Notes under the pieces: model-generated
What the model saw: the letters and a program-made list of their open reading frames with translations, nothing else
Told to the model about the DNA's origin: nothing
Databases searched by the model: none
NCBI GenBank assembly: GCA_944392205.1
Contig: CALXVV010000010.1
Location: 1-60,928 of the forward strand
Length of the DNA: 60,928 nucleotides
Direction: 5' to 3'
Source of the DNA: an uncultured Alphaproteobacteria bacterium
GTDB lineage: Bacteria > Pseudomonadota > Alphaproteobacteria > RF32 > CAG-239
Position numbers and translations under genes: made by a program
In this document: piece after piece, positions 15,547-23,778 of the stretch
How the letters are laid out: each line of letters starts with the position of its first letter
Position numbering within the stretch: position 1 is the first letter of the stretch

Positions 15547-17154
15547 ATGAAAATCGTTGTTGTCGGCGGGGGTGCCGGAGGTGCCAGTTTTGCCGCCAGA
15601 ATGAGAAGACTTGATGAAAAGGCCGAAATCACTATTTTGGAAAAAACTGAGGAGACTTCTATTGCCAGTTGCGGTTTGCCATACTTTATCGGCGGTGTCA
15701 TTGATAATCGCGATGATATGCAAGTGGCTAAGCCAGCCTTTCTAAAACAGCTTTTTAATATTGATGTCAAACTCAACTCACCGGTGAGCGAGATTAATCC
15801 CGATAAAAAAATCGTTATCACCGATAACGGCGATGTTTATCCTTATGATAAGCTTGTTTTGGCAACCGGGGCAAAACCTTTTGTACCAGCCATTGATGGA
15901 ATAGAAAATTTGCCGCATTTTGTGGTGAAAAATCTTGCTGATGCCGATGCCATTAAGGCTTTTATTGCTCAAAACAAGCCTAAAAATGCCGTGGTTGTCG
16001 GCGGCGGGTTTATCGGTGTTGAGGTGGCTGAAAACTTATGCCATTTGGGGATTAAGACATCTTTGGTGGAGATGGCGCCGCAGGTGTTGATGCCGCTTGA
16101 TGAAGATATGGCAACCCTCATTCATAAAGAGATGAAACGCAATAACCTTTCTCTTTATCTTTCGGATGGTTTACAAAGCGTTGCTGGGGACGGTGTTATT
16201 CTTACCTCCGGCAAAAAGGTTGCCGCTGATATGCTGATTTTGGCAATCGGGGTTAGGCCGGAAACGGAATTGGCTAAAAAAGCCGGCATCACCCTGACCG
16301 AAAAAGGTGCTGTTGTTACCAATGAATATATGCAAACCAACTATCCCGATATCTATGCCTGCGGTGACAGTGTGGCCGTCAAAGATTTTGTTTCCGGCCA
16401 ACAGACCGTGATTGCCTTGGCGGGGCCTGCTAACCGCCAGGGAAGGTTGATTGCCGACCATATTGCCGGAAAACATCCTTATCCTTATACCGGCACGCAA
16501 GGCACTGGTATTGTTAAAGTTTTTGAGTTCACGGCGGCATTTACCGGACAAAATGAAAAAAGCCTCAAAAAAGCCTCTGTTCCTTATGAAAAAATGCTCA
16601 TCTTGGGCAATTCTCATGCCGGTTATTATCCGGGAGCGGAAACTCTGGTCTTGAAAGTTCTCTACGGCAAAGATGGAAAAATCTTTGGCGCGCAGGCTGT
16701 GGGCAAACAAGGCGTGGATAAGCGCATAGATGTTATTGCCACAATTATGCGTCTTGGCGGAACGACGGCTGATTTGCGAGATGCCGAGCTTTGCTATGCA
16801 CCGCCATATTCGGGAGCCAAAGATCCGGTTAACCTCATTGGTATGGCAATTGAAAATGTTCGCCAAGGTCTTGTAAAGCCGTATTTTGGGCTTGATTTTA
16901 GCAATATGTTGGTTTTGGATGTGCGTCCGCCGGCTGTTTATGAAAAAGAGCACATCGAAGGTGCCATCAACATTCCGGCCGGGCAAATCAGAGCCAGATT
17001 GGCCGAGCTTCCTCAAGACAAGCCGATTATGGTTCATTGTTTTAAGGGTTATACCAGCTATGTGGTGGCGAGAATTTTGATGCAAAACGGCTTTGATAAT
17101 GTTTTGAGCTATGCCGGCGGGTGGAATTTTTATAAAAGTTTGAAACAGGACTAA
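15547..17154 (+). CDS. CoA-disulfide reductase-like flavoprotein with C-terminal rhodanese domain
   Basis: 535-aa FAD/NAD(P)-dependent disulfide reductase. It has the N-terminal FAD motif GGGAGGASFAARMRRL, a single redox Cys in SIASCGLPYFIGG (about residue 43, the CoADR/NADH-oxidase position), the second dinucleotide motif GGGFIGVEVAENL (about 155), and YACGDSV (about 275). A rhodanese domain (about 450-535) carries the catalytic Cys in MVHCFKGYTS. This fusion is known as CoADR-RHD and reduces CoA disulfide or persulfides. The rhodanese half suggests sulfane-sulfur or persulfide substrates. An AAAGGAG Shine-Dalgarno is present. The ferritin-VIT1 gene follows 15 nt later, so the two are probably co-expressed in a redox/iron response. 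Confidence 0.93.
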   Translation: MKIVVVGGGAGGASFAARMRRLDEKAEITILEKTEETSIASCGLPYFIGGVIDNRDDMQVAKPAFLKQLFNIDVKLNSPVSEINPDKKIVITDNGDVYPYDKLVLATGAKPFVPAIDGIENLPHFVVKNLADADAIKAFIAQNKPKNAVVVGGGFIGVEVAENLCHLGIKTSLVEMAPQVLMPLDEDMATLIHKEMKRNNLSLYLSDGLQSVAGDGVILTSGKKVAADMLILAIGVRPETELAKKAGITLTEKGAVVTNEYMQTNYPDIYACGDSVAVKDFVSGQQTVIALAGPANRQGRLIADHIAGKHPYPYTGTQGTGIVKVFEFTAAFTGQNEKSLKKASVPYEKMLILGNSHAGYYPGAETLVLKVLYGKDGKIFGAQAVGKQGVDKRIDVIATIMRLGGTTADLRDAELCYAPPYSGAKDPVNLIGMAIENVRQGLVKPYFGLDFSNMLVLDVRPPAVYEKEHIEGAINIPAGQIRARLAELPQDKPIMVHCFKGYTSYVVARILMQNGFDNVLSYAGGWNFYKSLKQD

Positions 17155-17169
17155 AAGGAGATTTTTATT

Positions 17170-18048
17170 ATGTCTTATTCTCTTGATGCTCAAAAACTGA
17201 TGCTTGAATTTCAGCAAGATGAACTCAACAGCTCTCTGATTTATGGTTATTTTGCCAAAACGGTGAAAGACGAGAAAAACAAGAAGATTTTATTGCAAAT
17301 TGCTCAAGACGAGGCTCATCACGCCGCCATTTGGAAGCACTATACGCAAAAAGAAGTTCGCCCCAATATGCTCAAAGTTTGGTGGTTTAGGTTTTTGACT
17401 TATGTCTTGGGCTATACCTTTGTGATAAAACTTCTGGAACTGCATGAATATGCCGGTGTTAACGGTTTGCAACAGCTCAAAAAAGAAATTCCTGAAGTAT
17501 CTGGCATTATTAATGATGAAAAAAAGCATGAGGCAGAATTGATTGGAATGCTTGATGAAGATCGGCTAAATTATGTCGGGGCAATGGTATTGGGCTTAAA
17601 CGACGCTCTTGTTGAGCTAACCGGAACCATTGCCGGATTGACTTTTGTTTTGGCCAACACCACCATGATTGCTTTGGCCGGGATTATTACCGGTATCGCC
17701 GCAACTCTATCTATGGCGGCATCAAATTATTTGGCCGAGAGGGCAGACGGTAATCCGCATGCCGTAAAAGCCAGTGTCTATACCGGGTTGACTTATCTCT
17801 TTACGGTTATCTTTTTGGTTTTGCCGTATCTTATCTTTCCGGCTAATCTCTACTTGCCGGCACTTGTTTGCATGATTTTGACCGTCATTTTATTGATTGC
17901 AGTCTTTAATTACTATTTGGCAGTGGTTAAATCTGAACGTTTCTTGCCGAAATTTTTGGAGATGTCCGGTATCAGCCTTTCGGTGGCGCTTATCTCATTC
18001 CTTATCGGTTTGCTGGCAAAGCTTGCCTTTGGCATAGACGTAGGGTAG
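17170..18048 (+). CDS. Ferritin-like/VIT1 fusion, membrane-bound iron transporter (MbfA-like)
   Basis: 292-aa protein with an N-terminal ferritin-like helical domain (about residues 1-135) keeping the iron-binding carboxylate/His pattern FQQDELNS, QDEAHHAAIW and DEKKHEAELI. A C-terminal VIT1/CCC1 domain (about 138-292) has five hydrophobic helices. The first carries GLNDALVELTGTIAGLTFVL and is followed by the conserved AASNYLAERA. Alphaproteobacterial MbfA, with the same fusion, exports iron and protects against peroxide. It follows the CoADR gene by 15 nt with a good AAGGAG. In MbfA-type systems expression is controlled by Irr, but I see no clear Irr box here. Confidence 0.9.
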   Translation: MSYSLDAQKLMLEFQQDELNSSLIYGYFAKTVKDEKNKKILLQIAQDEAHHAAIWKHYTQKEVRPNMLKVWWFRFLTYVLGYTFVIKLLELHEYAGVNGLQQLKKEIPEVSGIINDEKKHEAELIGMLDEDRLNYVGAMVLGLNDALVELTGTIAGLTFVLANTTMIALAGIITGIAATLSMAASNYLAERADGNPHAVKASVYTGLTYLFTVIFLVLPYLIFPANLYLPALVCMILTVILLIAVFNYYLAVVKSERFLPKFLEMSGISLSVALISFLIGLLAKLAFGIDVG

Positions 18049-18061
18049 GAGATTGTGATAA

Positions 18062-18096
18062 GAAAAAAAGCTGCTCCAAAAGAGCAGCTTTTTTTT
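18062..18096. terminator. Bidirectional terminator between the ferritin-VIT1 gene and dxs
   Basis: An 8-bp stem (AGCTGCTC/GAGCAGCT) is flanked by A- and T-runs, so it can serve both convergent genes. Confidence 0.9.
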
Positions 18097-18100
18097 CTTT

Positions 18101-19852
18101 CTATTTGATTATCTTCAAAATATCTTCGACAATCATTTCCGGTTTTAAGCGATAGCGCTTGTAAAGTTCTTCCACCGGAACGCGGTCAACAAATTCTTTT
18201 TTGGCGCCATAACACAGCACTTTGACATCGCTGTTGCCATAAAAGCGGGCAATTTTTTCACCCCAGCCGCCGTCTAAGGTACAATCTTCCAGAGTGACAA
18301 CCAGTTGATGATTTTCTTTTAGAGATGCTAAAGTTTCTTCATCTAACTTGCTGTAAAATCTTGGATTAATCAAAGTGGCTGAAATTCCTTCTTTTGCCAA
18401 AAGCTTAACCGTTTCTTGGCCGAGCTTGAAGAAATTTCCAAGGCCCAAAACAGCAACTTTGCTGCCTTTGGTTGCAACCTCATAGCGGTTCAGAAATTCT
18501 TCCGCTTTGGGTTGGTGTTGATCGCCGGAAACAACATTGCGGGGAACTCTGATGACAACAGGGTGCTCTTTTTGCTCAATTCCCCAATCCAACATATTCA
18601 GATATTCTTCTTTGTTTGTCGGAGAGAGGCAAACAAGATTTGGAATGTTTGACATCATTGGTAAGTCAAAACAACCCAAGTGGGTGGCATCCATGCTGGA
18701 AATTCCGCCATTAAATACCAGAATAACCGCCGGATTGTTATTTATGGCCAAGTCTTGTGAAAGTTGGTCATAGGTTCTTTGGGAAAAAGAGCTCATCACC
18801 AAATAGACAGGTTTGCAGCCGCCTTTGGCAAGGGCAGAGGACATGGCAACCGCGTGTTCTTCGGCGATGCCGACGTCTATATAGCTTTTCCCGAGTTTGG
18901 CGCGGCGTTCCGGATATAATCCGACTGCCCCGGGGGTGCCGGCCATGAGGACAACAACATCTTTGTCTTTCTCTACTTTAGAGATAAGATATTCGGCAGT
19001 GATATCTCCATAGCTTTCGCCATCAAATTTGATGGTGTTTTGGCCGCTCTTGATATCAAAGGGAAGATTCCAGTGCCATTTCTCTTTGTTCTCTTCTGCA
19101 AATTCATAGCCTTTGCCCTTGAGGGTGTGAATGTGAACCACAATCGGGTGAGAGATGTCTTTTACCTCTTTGAAAGTTTTAATCAACTCTTCAATGTCGT
19201 TTCCTTTGGCAACATAGCGGTACTCAAAGCCAAGGGCCTTAAACATGTTGCATTCGGCCTCTCCGTTGGTTTCTCTTAGTAGGCGAAGATTGTTGTATAG
19301 ACCGCCGTGGTTTTCGGCAATGGACATCTCGTTGTCATTTACCACAATAATCATATTGCTCCCTAAAACCGCAGCATTGCTAAAGCCTTCAAAAGCCTCT
19401 CCGCCTGAGAGTGAGCCATCGCCGATAACGGCTATAACATTATGTTTCTCTTTCTTCAAATCTCTGGCTTTTGCCAACCCGCAAGCTAAACTTACAGATG
19501 TGGAGGTGTGGCCGACGACAAAAAAGTCGTGCTCACTTTCTGCCGGGTTGGTGTAGCCTGAATACTCAGAAAATTTTGACGGATCCAAAAAAGCTTCTTT
19601 GCGGCCGGTTAAAAGTTTGTGGGCATAGCACTGGTGCGAAACGTCAAAAACAATCTTATCTTTTGGGCTCTCAAACACGTAGTGCATGGCAATGATTGCT
19701 TCAACCATGCCTAGGTTGGGGCCAACGTGTCCGCCTAAGTGGCTGACTCTATTTAAAATAGCTTGTCTGATTTCCGAGCTCAAGCTTTCAAGTTCTTGTG
19801 TCGAAAGTGTTTTGATATCTTTGGGTGAGTTTATCTTATCAAGATATTGCAT
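18101..19852 (-). CDS. dxs: 1-deoxy-D-xylulose-5-phosphate synthase (short form)
   Basis: Thiamine-diphosphate enzyme that condenses pyruvate and glyceraldehyde 3-phosphate, the first step of the MEP isoprenoid pathway. It shows HLGGHVGPNLGMVE, HQCYAHKLLTGR, the ThDP-binding GDGSLSGGEAFEGFSNAA, and the transketolase pyrimidine domain with DVGIAEEHAVAMSSALAKGG, followed by the C-terminal transketolase domain. At 583 aa it is shorter than the usual 620-640 aa enzymes because loops in the first third are reduced; I recall such short Dxs-like proteins in several gut bacteria. An AAAGGA Shine-Dalgarno precedes the ATG. It is a single gene divergent from the GT8 gene. Confidence 0.9.
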   Translation of the reverse strand: MQYLDKINSPKDIKTLSTQELESLSSEIRQAILNRVSHLGGHVGPNLGMVEAIIAMHYVFESPKDKIVFDVSHQCYAHKLLTGRKEAFLDPSKFSEYSGYTNPAESEHDFFVVGHTSTSVSLACGLAKARDLKKEKHNVIAVIGDGSLSGGEAFEGFSNAAVLGSNMIIVVNDNEMSIAENHGGLYNNLRLLRETNGEAECNMFKALGFEYRYVAKGNDIEELIKTFKEVKDISHPIVVHIHTLKGKGYEFAEENKEKWHWNLPFDIKSGQNTIKFDGESYGDITAEYLISKVEKDKDVVVLMAGTPGAVGLYPERRAKLGKSYIDVGIAEEHAVAMSSALAKGGCKPVYLVMSSFSQRTYDQLSQDLAINNNPAVILVFNGGISSMDATHLGCFDLPMMSNIPNLVCLSPTNKEEYLNMLDWGIEQKEHPVVIRVPRNVVSGDQHQPKAEEFLNRYEVATKGSKVAVLGLGNFFKLGQETVKLLAKEGISATLINPRFYSKLDEETLASLKENHQLVVTLEDCTLDGGWGEKIARFYGNSDVKVLCYGAKKEFVDRVPVEELYKRYRLKPEMIVEDILKIIK

Positions 19853-19949
19853 CTATTTTCCTTTCTGTTTTTTCCGATTCTTGGCAAATCATAATATTTA
19901 GAGTCTACTCTAAGTCAATAGTTTTGTTTGTTAATAAACACCTAACAGC

Positions 19950-19977
19950 TTGATAACTGTCGGAATATTATTATGAT
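19950..19977 (+). promoter_or_regulatory. Sigma-70 promoter of the GT8/GT4 pair
   Basis: TTGATA (19950-19955, 5/6), a 16-nt spacer and TATGAT (19972-19977, 5/6) lie about 27 nt before the GT8 start. Confidence 0.55.
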
Positions 19978-20004
19978 GTATAACATGTTATGGAGGAATT
20001 TTTG

Positions 20005-20979
20005 ATGCGGACTGGAACTATACCTCTTGTTTTTATTACCGATCAGAATTATGTGCTGCCTACAGCTGTTGCGATAACATCGGTTGTTAAAAACAAGAAA
20101 ACAACAACTTCTTATGAGTTTATTATATTTGCAACAGCTTTAAGTGAAAATGATAAAAGAAAACTTGTGGCATCTGCATCCGGCTTGCCACTCAGGTTTA
20201 TTGATTTCGGTACTCAAAAATATCAAAACATCGTTTGTAAAACTCATGTCAGTGTAGCGGCTTTATGTAAGTTTGAAATTGCCAATATCTTAAGTAGTTA
20301 TGATAAGGTTTTGTATTTGGACGGTGATATCATCGTCCAAGATGATTTGTCTGATCTGTTTAATACAAATATTGAAGACTATTATGTCGGAGCGGTCAAA
20401 GATGCTTATGTCTTGGAAGAGAAAAAGCAAACTCTTGGAGTTGATGGATATTTTAACTCAGGCGTAATGCTTTTGAATTGTGCAAAAATCAGGCATGATA
20501 AAATGGCTGAGAAACTCTGGAATTTGAAGTGTCTCAAGAGAGATTTGCTGTTTATGGATCAGGATGTTTTTAATTTGGCTTTTGCCGGAAAAGTCAAGTA
20601 TCTTGATTTTCGTTATAACTTTATGGCGGCATATTTCAGAAAGAAATATCATGCCTTTCTAACCGATATTTATGCCGATGAAAGTTATGTTAATAAACAA
20701 TGTTTACACCCGGCAATTATCCATTATACGGGCAAAAATCCTTGGCAATATTATCATCGTATTGGTGCTGAAATTTGGCGAAGATATTTTGAAATGTCTG
20801 TGTGTGCAAATCAAAAATTGTACTATAGAGATACTTGGATGGCTAAAGTGAAAAAAGCCTTCTTGATATGTCTTTATGGCAAGAGGCAGTATAAGTTAAA
20901 ACAAAATCAGAAATTGGCTTTCAGACTTACTCTGTTCTGGATATCTGATTGTTTGCAGTTTTGTTTTGCATTTTCTTGA
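20005..20979 (+). CDS. Glycosyltransferase family 8 protein
   Basis: 324-aa GT8 enzyme of the LPS galactosyl/glucosyltransferase type, which transfers a hexose from a UDP-sugar with retention. It has the N-terminal nucleotide-binding strand (PLVFITDQNYVLPTAVAITS), the DXD metal motif in YLDGDIIVQDDL (about residue 105), a GYFNSGVMLLN block and the HYTGKNPWQYY block (about 245) that closes the active site. The C-terminal 60 residues are basic and aromatic, typical of membrane-associated GT8s. The start at 20005 has GGAGG at optimal spacing; an ATG at 19990 lies upstream of that site. A GT4 gene follows 41 nt later. A second GT8 gene lies at 58915. Confidence 0.9.
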   Translation: MRTGTIPLVFITDQNYVLPTAVAITSVVKNKKTTTSYEFIIFATALSENDKRKLVASASGLPLRFIDFGTQKYQNIVCKTHVSVAALCKFEIANILSSYDKVLYLDGDIIVQDDLSDLFNTNIEDYYVGAVKDAYVLEEKKQTLGVDGYFNSGVMLLNCAKIRHDKMAEKLWNLKCLKRDLLFMDQDVFNLAFAGKVKYLDFRYNFMAAYFRKKYHAFLTDIYADESYVNKQCLHPAIIHYTGKNPWQYYHRIGAEIWRRYFEMSVCANQKLYYRDTWMAKVKKAFLICLYGKRQYKLKQNQKLAFRLTLFWISDCLQFCFAFS

Positions 20980-21020
20980 GTTATAGTGTCTGTATTATTT
21001 AACTTATCAGGAGATTTTTG

Positions 21021-22136
21021 ATGAGACTTATGGTGGTCAAAGACCGCAATGTTAACAGCCGCTTTGTGTGGGACTTTTGCAATATGTTGGCCAAGCGCGG
21101 GCATGAGGTCAATTTTGTTTTTGACAGCTTTAAACAACAAGCCGGACCGGCAAACTTGTTGCCTCAAGTTAAGGTCAGAAATTTAAGCGCCAGACAGGGA
21201 AATCTGCTTAAAGACATCTGGACCGGGCTTAAAGCCGTATTCCAGCCGGCCAGTTTTCGCTTTGCCAAGGTCATCCGCGATATTAAGCCCGATGTTATTG
21301 TCTGCTATTTTCTTAAAGACGTTTACAATGTCTGCTTTTTGCATCAATATAATATCCCTATTGTCTTGATGGTGCATAATCATCCGCCGGTGTTTTTTGC
21401 ACCTCTGCGTAAAAAGCCTATCCGTTATCGCATTTATAAAAAACAACTGGAGAAAATTGCCGCCTATGATCTTTTGCTCGAAAGTTTCAGAGGTACCATT
21501 GGTGATGATTATCCTAAGCATGAGGAGCGTATTATCGGCAATATCATTGCTCAGATTCCTCCTGCTGAGCGTGCGGATTTAAGTGTTGAAAAGAAAAAAA
21601 TTATCTATGTTTGCCGAGTGGATGAAACCCAAAAGCGCCAACATCTCTTGTTTGAAGCCTTTGGCAAGATTGCTCATGATTTTCCGGATTGGAAAATTGA
21701 GCTCTATGGCAGTATCAAACATCCGGATTATCATAAACGGTTGCTTGAGCAACTCAAACAGCTTGGTATTGAGAATCAGGTAGAATTTATGGGCTATGCC
21801 AATGATGTGAAGGCTGTTTATCGGAGCGCGGATTTTATGGCTTGGCCTGCTGCTTATGAGGGCTTGAGCATTGCTTTGGCAGATGGACAAGCTCATGGGC
21901 TGCCGGTAATCGGTTTTGCCGATGCTCCTTCCGTTAACGAAGTGATTGTTGATGGTGTTAATGGTTTTCTGGCAAAAGATGTTGATGATTTTGCCGCCAA
22001 AATGGCCAAGCTAATGAGCGATAAAGATTTGCGTATCAAAATGGGCGCTGCGGCTGTTGAAGGGGTGGAACAGTATGCTGAAGAGCATATTGCCGATAAA
22101 TGGGAACAGCTTCTATCCGATTTAACACATAAATAA
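21021..22136 (+). CDS. Glycosyltransferase family 4 protein
   Basis: 371-aa GT-B fold enzyme. The N-terminal half has a Rossmann-like acceptor domain (MRLMVVKDRNVNSRFVWDF, then DVIVCYFLKDVYNVCFL). The C-terminal nucleotide-sugar domain contains IIYVCRVDETQKRQHLLFEA, IELYGSIKHP, VEFMGYANDVKAVYRSADFM, and AYEGLSIALADGQAHGLPVI, where the usual EX7E has Asp in place of the second Glu. An AGGAG lies 7-8 nt before the ATG at 21021. It forms a pair with the upstream GT8 gene, probably for LPS core or another surface glycan; the sugar specificity cannot be read. Confidence 0.92.
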   Translation: MRLMVVKDRNVNSRFVWDFCNMLAKRGHEVNFVFDSFKQQAGPANLLPQVKVRNLSARQGNLLKDIWTGLKAVFQPASFRFAKVIRDIKPDVIVCYFLKDVYNVCFLHQYNIPIVLMVHNHPPVFFAPLRKKPIRYRIYKKQLEKIAAYDLLLESFRGTIGDDYPKHEERIIGNIIAQIPPAERADLSVEKKKIIYVCRVDETQKRQHLLFEAFGKIAHDFPDWKIELYGSIKHPDYHKRLLEQLKQLGIENQVEFMGYANDVKAVYRSADFMAWPAAYEGLSIALADGQAHGLPVIGFADAPSVNEVIVDGVNGFLAKDVDDFAAKMAKLMSDKDLRIKMGAAAVEGVEQYAEEHIADKWEQLLSDLTHK

Positions 22137-22140
22137 AGAA

Positions 22141-22177
22141 AAACTCCCGCGGAACTTGGTTCGGCGGGAGTTTTTTA
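22141..22177. terminator. Terminator after the GT4 gene
   Basis: An 8-bp GC-rich stem (ACTCCCGC/GCGGGAGT) is followed by six T on the plus strand. A T-rich run on the other side also allows use by the convergent Nudix-like gene. Confidence 0.88.
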
Positions 22178-22188
22178 CATTTTGTTTC

Positions 22189-22581
22189 TTATTCACTTTC
22201 CATCAGTTGCCATACTTCATAGGGCAGGTCTGCATCCAGTAGGAGCCTGATCTCCTCCTTGGTGCACCAACGGATGTCTTTGATGGTGTCATGAAGCGGG
22301 CAGGGTCGTCCATAGATTTGTTCAGCCAACACAAAGTGTAACTCTGTTCCCAGAGAATCTTTGCAGATAACCTCTTTGGGGAGAGTGCGGCAGCGAATGT
22401 CCGTTTGTTTCAGAACAATATTGACTGCGGCATCTTTCGAGTTTTGGCCGGGAAGAAAAATGTCATTGGGAAAGTACCAAAAATCATTTCCTTCTACACC
22501 TTTCGACTCAATAAAAAGAAACTTTTCTTTGTTGTGGTTGTTGCGAACAATTACAACAGCGACATTAAAATGCTTTTTCAT
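22189..22581 (-). CDS. Degenerate Nudix-fold protein
   Basis: 130-aa small protein with the Nudix beta-sheet pattern: NVAVVIVRNN at the start, FWYFPNDIFLPGQNS at the position that normally reads W-P-G-G, a helix AAVNIVLKQTDI, and a C-terminal IKDIRWCTKEEIRLLL typical of Nudix hydrolases. The Nudix box (GX5EX7REUXEEXGU) should occupy GQNSKDAAVNIVLKQTDIR, but the REXXEE metal ligands are absent, so pyrophosphohydrolase activity is unlikely. It could be a binding or regulatory version, or a gene in decay. No clear Shine-Dalgarno is visible. It lies downstream of recA on the same strand but beyond the recA terminator. Confidence 0.75.
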   Translation of the reverse strand: MKKHFNVAVVIVRNNHNKEKFLFIESKGVEGNDFWYFPNDIFLPGQNSKDAAVNIVLKQTDIRCRTLPKEVICKDSLGTELHFVLAEQIYGRPCPLHDTIKDIRWCTKEEIRLLLDADLPYEVWQLMESE

Positions 22582-22641
22582 AATTTGTTAATTTTTAAGA
22601 GAAAGGACCAGTCTACTAAGATTCTATGACTATCGTCAAGC

Positions 22642-22680
22642 AAAAAAAACACCTTGGTTTCAATACCAAGGTGTTTTTTT
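22642..22680. terminator. Terminator of recA
   Basis: A perfect 10-bp stem (ACACCTTGGT/ACCAAGGTGT) with an 8-nt loop and A/T-runs on both sides lies 12 nt beyond the recA stop. Confidence 0.9.
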
Positions 22681-22691
22681 GAGTTTGTAGA

Positions 22692-23723
22692 TTATTCTTC
22701 GTCAGAAGCCGGGGCGTTATCGCCAATCAGCTCACTGGCCAGGTGTCCGGCATCCGCCTTGATTTTGTTTTCAATCTCAAGGGCAATGTCAGGATGGTCA
22801 CGCAAGAATAACTTGGCGTTTTCTCTGCCTTGGCCGAGTTTTTCGCCATTGTAGGCAAACCAAGCACCAGATTTCTCTATAATGTTGGCCTTGACACCAA
22901 GGTCAATAATTTCTCCGGTTTTGGAGATGCCTTCACCATACATGATATCAAAATCAATTACCTTAAACGGAGGCGCAACTTTGTTCTTTACGATCTTTAC
23001 ACGGGTTTGGCTGCCAATGACATCTTCTTTGTCTTTAATCTTGCCAATGCTTCTGATATCTATGCGTACGGAGGCGTAGAATTTTAGGGCATTACCACCG
23101 GTTGTGGTCTCGGGGTTGCCAAACATTACGCCGATTTTCATACGGATTTGGTTGATGAAGATTACCAATGTGTTGGAGCGCGAAATGGTTGAGGTTAGTT
23201 TCCTTAAAGCTTGGCTCATCAGACGTGCCTGGAGTCCCATGTGAGAATCGCCCATCTCACCTTCAAGCTCTGCCTTGGGAACTAGAGCAGCAACCGAGTC
23301 TACAACCAAGACATCAATGGCACCGGAGCGAACCAAGGTATCTGCAATCTCAAGAGCTTGCTCGCCGGCATCAGGTTGGGATATCAGCAAGTTTTCAATA
23401 TCAACACCAATCTTCTTAGCGTAAGAAGGGTCAAGGGCGTGCTCGGCGTCTATAAAGGCACAAGTGCCGCCTTTCTTTTGGGCCTGGGCAATGACGCTCA
23501 AGGCCAAAGTGGTTTTTCCTGAGCTTTCGGGACCGTAAATCTCAACAATACGCCCGCGTGGCAGTCCGCCGATACCCAGAGCCATATCGAGCCCCAAAGA
23601 GCCGGTGGAGATGGCTTCAATATCTACATGAGCGTTGTCTTGCCCGAGTCTCATGATTGAGCCTTTACCAAAGGCTTTTTCAATCTGGCTCAGGGCAGCA
23701 TCTAGTGCTTTATCTTTATCCAT
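22692..23723 (-). CDS. recA: Recombinase RecA
   Basis: Catalyses strand exchange in recombination and triggers LexA self-cleavage. The 343-aa protein contains the Walker [10 protein letters not shown], the MAW motif with [19 protein letters not shown], the DNA-binding loop [28 protein letters not shown], and an acidic C-terminus (NAPASDEE). The length is normal. An AAGGA Shine-Dalgarno precedes the ATG. A GTTC-N7-GTTC LexA-type box lies 41 bp upstream of the start, which points to SOS control. It has a strong terminator. Confidence 0.98.
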   Translation of the reverse strand: MDKDKALDAALSQIEKAFGKGSIMRLGQDNAHVDIEAISTGSLGLDMALGIGGLPRGRIVEIYGPESSGKTTLALSVIAQAQKKGGTCAFIDAEHALDPSYAKKIGVDIENLLISQPDAGEQALEIADTLVRSGAIDVLVVDSVAALVPKAELEGEMGDSHMGLQARLMSQALRKLTSTISRSNTLVIFINQIRMKIGVMFGNPETTTGGNALKFYASVRIDIRSIGKIKDKEDVIGSQTRVKIVKNKVAPPFKVIDFDIMYGEGISKTGEIIDLGVKANIIEKSGAWFAYNGEKLGQGRENAKLFLRDHPDIALEIENKIKADAGHLASELIGDNAPASDEE

Positions 23724-23763
23724 TGGTTGTTCCTTCTTGAGTTATTGATTTCAGACTCACTAT

Positions 23764-23778
23764 GTTCTATTTTTGTTC
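23764..23778. promoter_or_regulatory. Alphaproteobacterial LexA (SOS) box upstream of recA
   Basis: GTTC (23764-23767), seven bases (TATTTTT) and GTTC (23775-23778) match exactly the GTTCN7GTTC direct repeat bound by alphaproteobacterial LexA. It sits 41-55 bp upstream of the recA start and overlaps the last codons of the upstream YihY gene. Binding has not been shown; the position and exact match make it likely. Confidence 0.7.
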
